Positions 62,161 to 64,000 of a stretch of 64,000 nt of DNA are shown here, in pieces; within the stretch, counting starts at the first letter, position 1, and the number at the start of each line of letters is the position of its first letter. Both the position numbers and the translations under genes were made by a program. The notes under the pieces are model-generated. The model searched no databases and was not told the DNA's origin. It worked only from the letters and a program-made list of their open reading frames with translations. The stretch is from VAZQ01 sp035693615 (GTDB taxonomy: Bacteria; Pseudomonadota; Alphaproteobacteria; Rhizobiales; Xanthobacteraceae), in contig DASSGH010000008.1 in assembly GCA_035693615.1 (NCBI GenBank), positions 72,293 through 136,292 on the forward strand. Reading direction: 5' to 3'.

Positions 62161-62503
62161 GGCCCAGAGCAATCCGTCGGCGGACGATAAAGCACCACTC
62201 GATCCCGCGGCCGCGCGCATCGTCGCCAAGGTGCGCTGGCTGATGCTGATCTCCGGCGCCACCACGCTGGTGGCGATCGCCGCCGTGTTCGGCGTCATCG
62301 GCTATCGCGTTTTCAAGGCCGAGGGAAGCGCGCCGGCGGAGGTCACGGCACTGTTGCCGAAGGGCGCGCGCGTCGTCGCGACGGCGATTGCCGAAGATCG
62401 CATTATGGTGACCATCGATGTGGGCGGTACAATCGAGATCCGCATCTTCGATGCCAAGACGCTCAAGCCCGCGGGCAAGCTCAAATTTGCGGCTGAACCC
62501 TGA
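62159..62503 (+). CDS. Small membrane protein, DUF6476-like
   Basis: A 114-residue protein with one transmembrane helix (about 36-60, WLMLISGATTLVAIAAVFGVIGYRVF) and a C-terminal beta-rich tail (RIMVTIDVGGTIEIRIFDAKT). It resembles DUF6476 proteins found beside rluD in Alphaproteobacteria, as far as I recall. Its ATG shares the CATG at 62158-62161 with the divergent rluD start, and no good ribosome site precedes it, so translation may be leaderless. Confidence 0.75.
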   Translation: MAQSNPSADDKAPLDPAAARIVAKVRWLMLISGATTLVAIAAVFGVIGYRVFKAEGSAPAEVTALLPKGARVVATAIAEDRIMVTIDVGGTIEIRIFDAKTLKPAGKLKFAAEP

Positions 62504-62580
62504 TCCATCCAGCGGTGAACGTGTTCGGCCCTTTAAGGGATCGGCATGACCTCCCATGACGGGCGGCGAGGACCGAGGCG

Positions 62581-63567
62581 ATGCAAGCCGCCGTGACGAG
62601 GCGATGTCTGGTGTGTGCGGCGACGGGCCGCTTGGCCGCCGCCCTCATCGGCTCGGGCCGCGCCGAGTCCTCGTATCCCGAGAGATCGATCAAGGTCATC
62701 GTGCCGTACACGGCTGGCTCTCCCAACGATACCTTCGCACGGGCAGTCGCTCCGGTCCTCGCCTTGCGCGTGAAACAGCCCGTCATCGTCGACGACCGGC
62801 CCGGTGGCGGCACGCTGGTCGGCTTGAAAGCGGTCACGACATCGGCCCCCGACGGCTACACCTTGCTCTTTACCAATACGCCGACGCACGTCATCGCTCA
62901 GTTTGTTGCTGACGGCATTGCTTACGATCCGATCCGGGACTTCGCGCCCATTGTTGCGGTCGGAACGACATCCCTCGTGTTGGTTGTCTCGGCGAGAACT
63001 CCGGCGAATACGCTGCAGGAGTTCATCGCCTACGCAAGACGCAATCCTGGCAAGCTGAACTTCGGGTTTGGGCAAGGGACGCTGCCGCATCTGATCGGCG
63101 AAGCGTTCAAGACCGCCACGCGGACCGATATCGTCAGCATTCCTTATCGCGGTGGGGCGCAGGCCATCACCGATATGTTGGGCGGCCGCGTCGATATGAA
63201 CTTCGGCGCCGGGGCGACGCTCCTGCAGTTGATCCGAGAAAACACCATCAAAGCGCTCGCAGTGACGAGCCCAACGCGCAGCGCCGAGCTTCCCGACGTT
63301 CCCACCATGATCGAGTGCGGCTTGGCGAGCTTGACCACGGTCACGCACTACGGACTTTTCGGCCCCGCCGGCATTCCCGCCGAGGTGGTGGCGAGACTCA
63401 ACGGCGAAATCAACGAAGCTCTCGAAACGCCTGAAGTTCGCGCGGACCTTCGAAGCGCCGGCATCGAACCGACCGGCGGCTCGCCACACGACTTTGCGGC
63501 GGTGATCGCACAGCAATTGCGGCAATGGGGGCCGGTCGCGAAGGCGACGCGGTTCCGGATGGATTAG
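62581..63567 (+). CDS. Tripartite tricarboxylate transporter receptor (Bug/TctC family)
   Basis: A 328-residue solute receptor. A short, unusual signal region (TRRCLVCAATGRLAAALIGS) with two Cys is followed by SYPERSIKVIVPYTAGSPNDTFAR, where TAGSPNDT replaces the usual PPGGxxDT loop. IPYRGGAQAITDMLGGRVDM and LPDVPTMIECG are standard. It is another orphan receptor without tctAB neighbours. The changed first loop may reflect a different ligand. Confidence 0.9.
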   Translation: MQAAVTRRCLVCAATGRLAAALIGSGRAESSYPERSIKVIVPYTAGSPNDTFARAVAPVLALRVKQPVIVDDRPGGGTLVGLKAVTTSAPDGYTLLFTNTPTHVIAQFVADGIAYDPIRDFAPIVAVGTTSLVLVVSARTPANTLQEFIAYARRNPGKLNFGFGQGTLPHLIGEAFKTATRTDIVSIPYRGGAQAITDMLGGRVDMNFGAGATLLQLIRENTIKALAVTSPTRSAELPDVPTMIECGLASLTTVTHYGLFGPAGIPAEVVARLNGEINEALETPEVRADLRSAGIEPTGGSPHDFAAVIAQQLRQWGPVAKATRFRMD

Positions 63568-63692
63568 ATTGGATGGATGTGCGCGCGCTTCGCCGCCGGA
63601 CGCCAGACCGCCGATTTGCGGCCTTTATCCTGGGCGCGGGGTGCTCCTTGCGCGCGGCGGTGATCGGCGCTATCTCCGGAGCTTCTCCGCCG

Positions 63693-63765
63693 GCTCCCTT
63701 CGTCTAGCGGCCCAGGACGTCGCCCTCTCACGGCGAAAACAGGGGTTCGAGTCCCCTAGGGAGCG
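63693..63765 (+). tRNA. tRNA-Glu (anticodon CUC)
   Basis: Complete cloverleaf: acceptor stem GCTCCCT (63693-63699) with AGGGAGC (63758-63764), D-arm GTC...GAC, anticodon stem TCGCC/GGCGA (63720-63724, 63732-63736) with loop CTCTCAC giving anticodon CTC at 63727-63729, and T-arm AGGGG-TTCGAGT-CCCCT. The discriminator is G63765; CCA is not encoded. It reads GAG. Confidence 0.95.
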
Positions 63766-64000
63766 CTCGTTAAATCAAATACTTAGTGGAAAGCCGCGGG
63801 TTGGTGTCCAACGGATGTCCAATAAACGTATGCGGACAAGCATGGACTCCATGACTGGGAAAATCGCGTCGGCGAGGCACGCGGGCATCCTTGATGCCGC
63901 CGAGCGACAAATTCGGCATTCTTCGAAGGTGCACTTACTTAGGGTGACTGCTGGTTCGGCGCTCAGCAGCCTGCTCGATCTTCACTGCGAAGCGGCTCAC
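63766..64000. other. Downstream flank of tRNA-Glu, possible integration site
   Basis: This 235-base end segment is visibly less GC-rich than the rest. Direct repeats TGTCCAA at 63805-63811 and 63816-63822 are one helical turn apart. A plus-strand frame from ATG 63815 stays open to the window end (62 codons, beginning MSNKRMRTSMDSM), but has no clear ribosome site and no family I recognise. It could be the edge of an integrated element or ordinary intergenic DNA. Confidence 0.3.

Overview
The window is GC-rich and looks like the chromosome of an alphaproteobacterium of the order Hyphomicrobiales (Rhizobiales), probably near Bradyrhizobiaceae or Xanthobacteraceae. The evidence is the serC-serA, purA, rpoH, rluD gene order, a GTTC-N7-GTTC LexA box in front of an imuA-imuB-dnaE2 cassette, a TTAA-N7-TTAAC CtrA box, a DUF992 gene, several solute receptors of the Bug/TctC type, and REP-like GCCGGGCATGAC palindromes. 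These calls come from reading the sequence; no database search was run.

Layout. 1-9.1 kb: edge of an ECF sigma factor gene, an ABC exporter, a PQQ-type aldose dehydrogenase, an orphan TctC receptor, a small membrane protein with a CtrA box upstream, a glutathione S-transferase, a PhyH-type dioxygenase, an aspartate aminotransferase and a DUF992 secreted protein ending in a strong terminator. 9.2-12.5 kb: an EF-G-like protein with a degenerate GTPase centre and a periplasmic MsrP. 12.5-21 kb: uptake systems, namely tctC-tctB-tctA, a DUF1330 gene, and a branched-chain-amino-acid-type ABC importer (livH-livM-livG-livF with a convergent receptor gene). 21-31 kb: catabolic genes, with a cupin divergent from a flavin monooxygenase, two beta-hydroxyacid dehydrogenases, a GlcG/HbpS protein, and a LysR regulator divergent from a four-gene set (M24-fold protein, two-domain ATP-grasp/phospho-His protein, two 2-hydroxyacid dehydrogenases).

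31-40 kb is a long minus-strand run: the three subunits of a molybdenum hydroxylase, a stand-alone MetE-C-type methyltransferase, a cyclase-family hydrolase, a HisD-family dehydrogenase, a glyoxalase-fold protein and an SDR. It looks like a degradation pathway of unknown substrate. 40-43 kb holds a ROK-type kinase whose sequence motifs are in circularly permuted order, another 2-hydroxyacid dehydrogenase and a secreted protein. 43-49 kb is the SOS mutasome imuA-imuB-dnaE2.

49-64 kb is mainly housekeeping: an FMN alpha-hydroxyacid oxidase, a small frameshifted gene, glmM, bfd-bfr, serC (with a likely serC RNA leader) and serA, purA, a large membrane-anchored hypothetical, rpoH, rluD overlapping head-to-head with a small membrane protein gene, another TctC, and tRNA-Glu(CUC). 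The flank of the tRNA is less GC-rich and carries repeats that may mark an integration site.

The items most worth follow-up are the permuted ROK kinase, the LysR-linked four-gene set with its truncated PEP-utilizer protein, the molybdenum hydroxylase directon, and the homopolymer frameshift in the small conserved gene near 50.6 kb.
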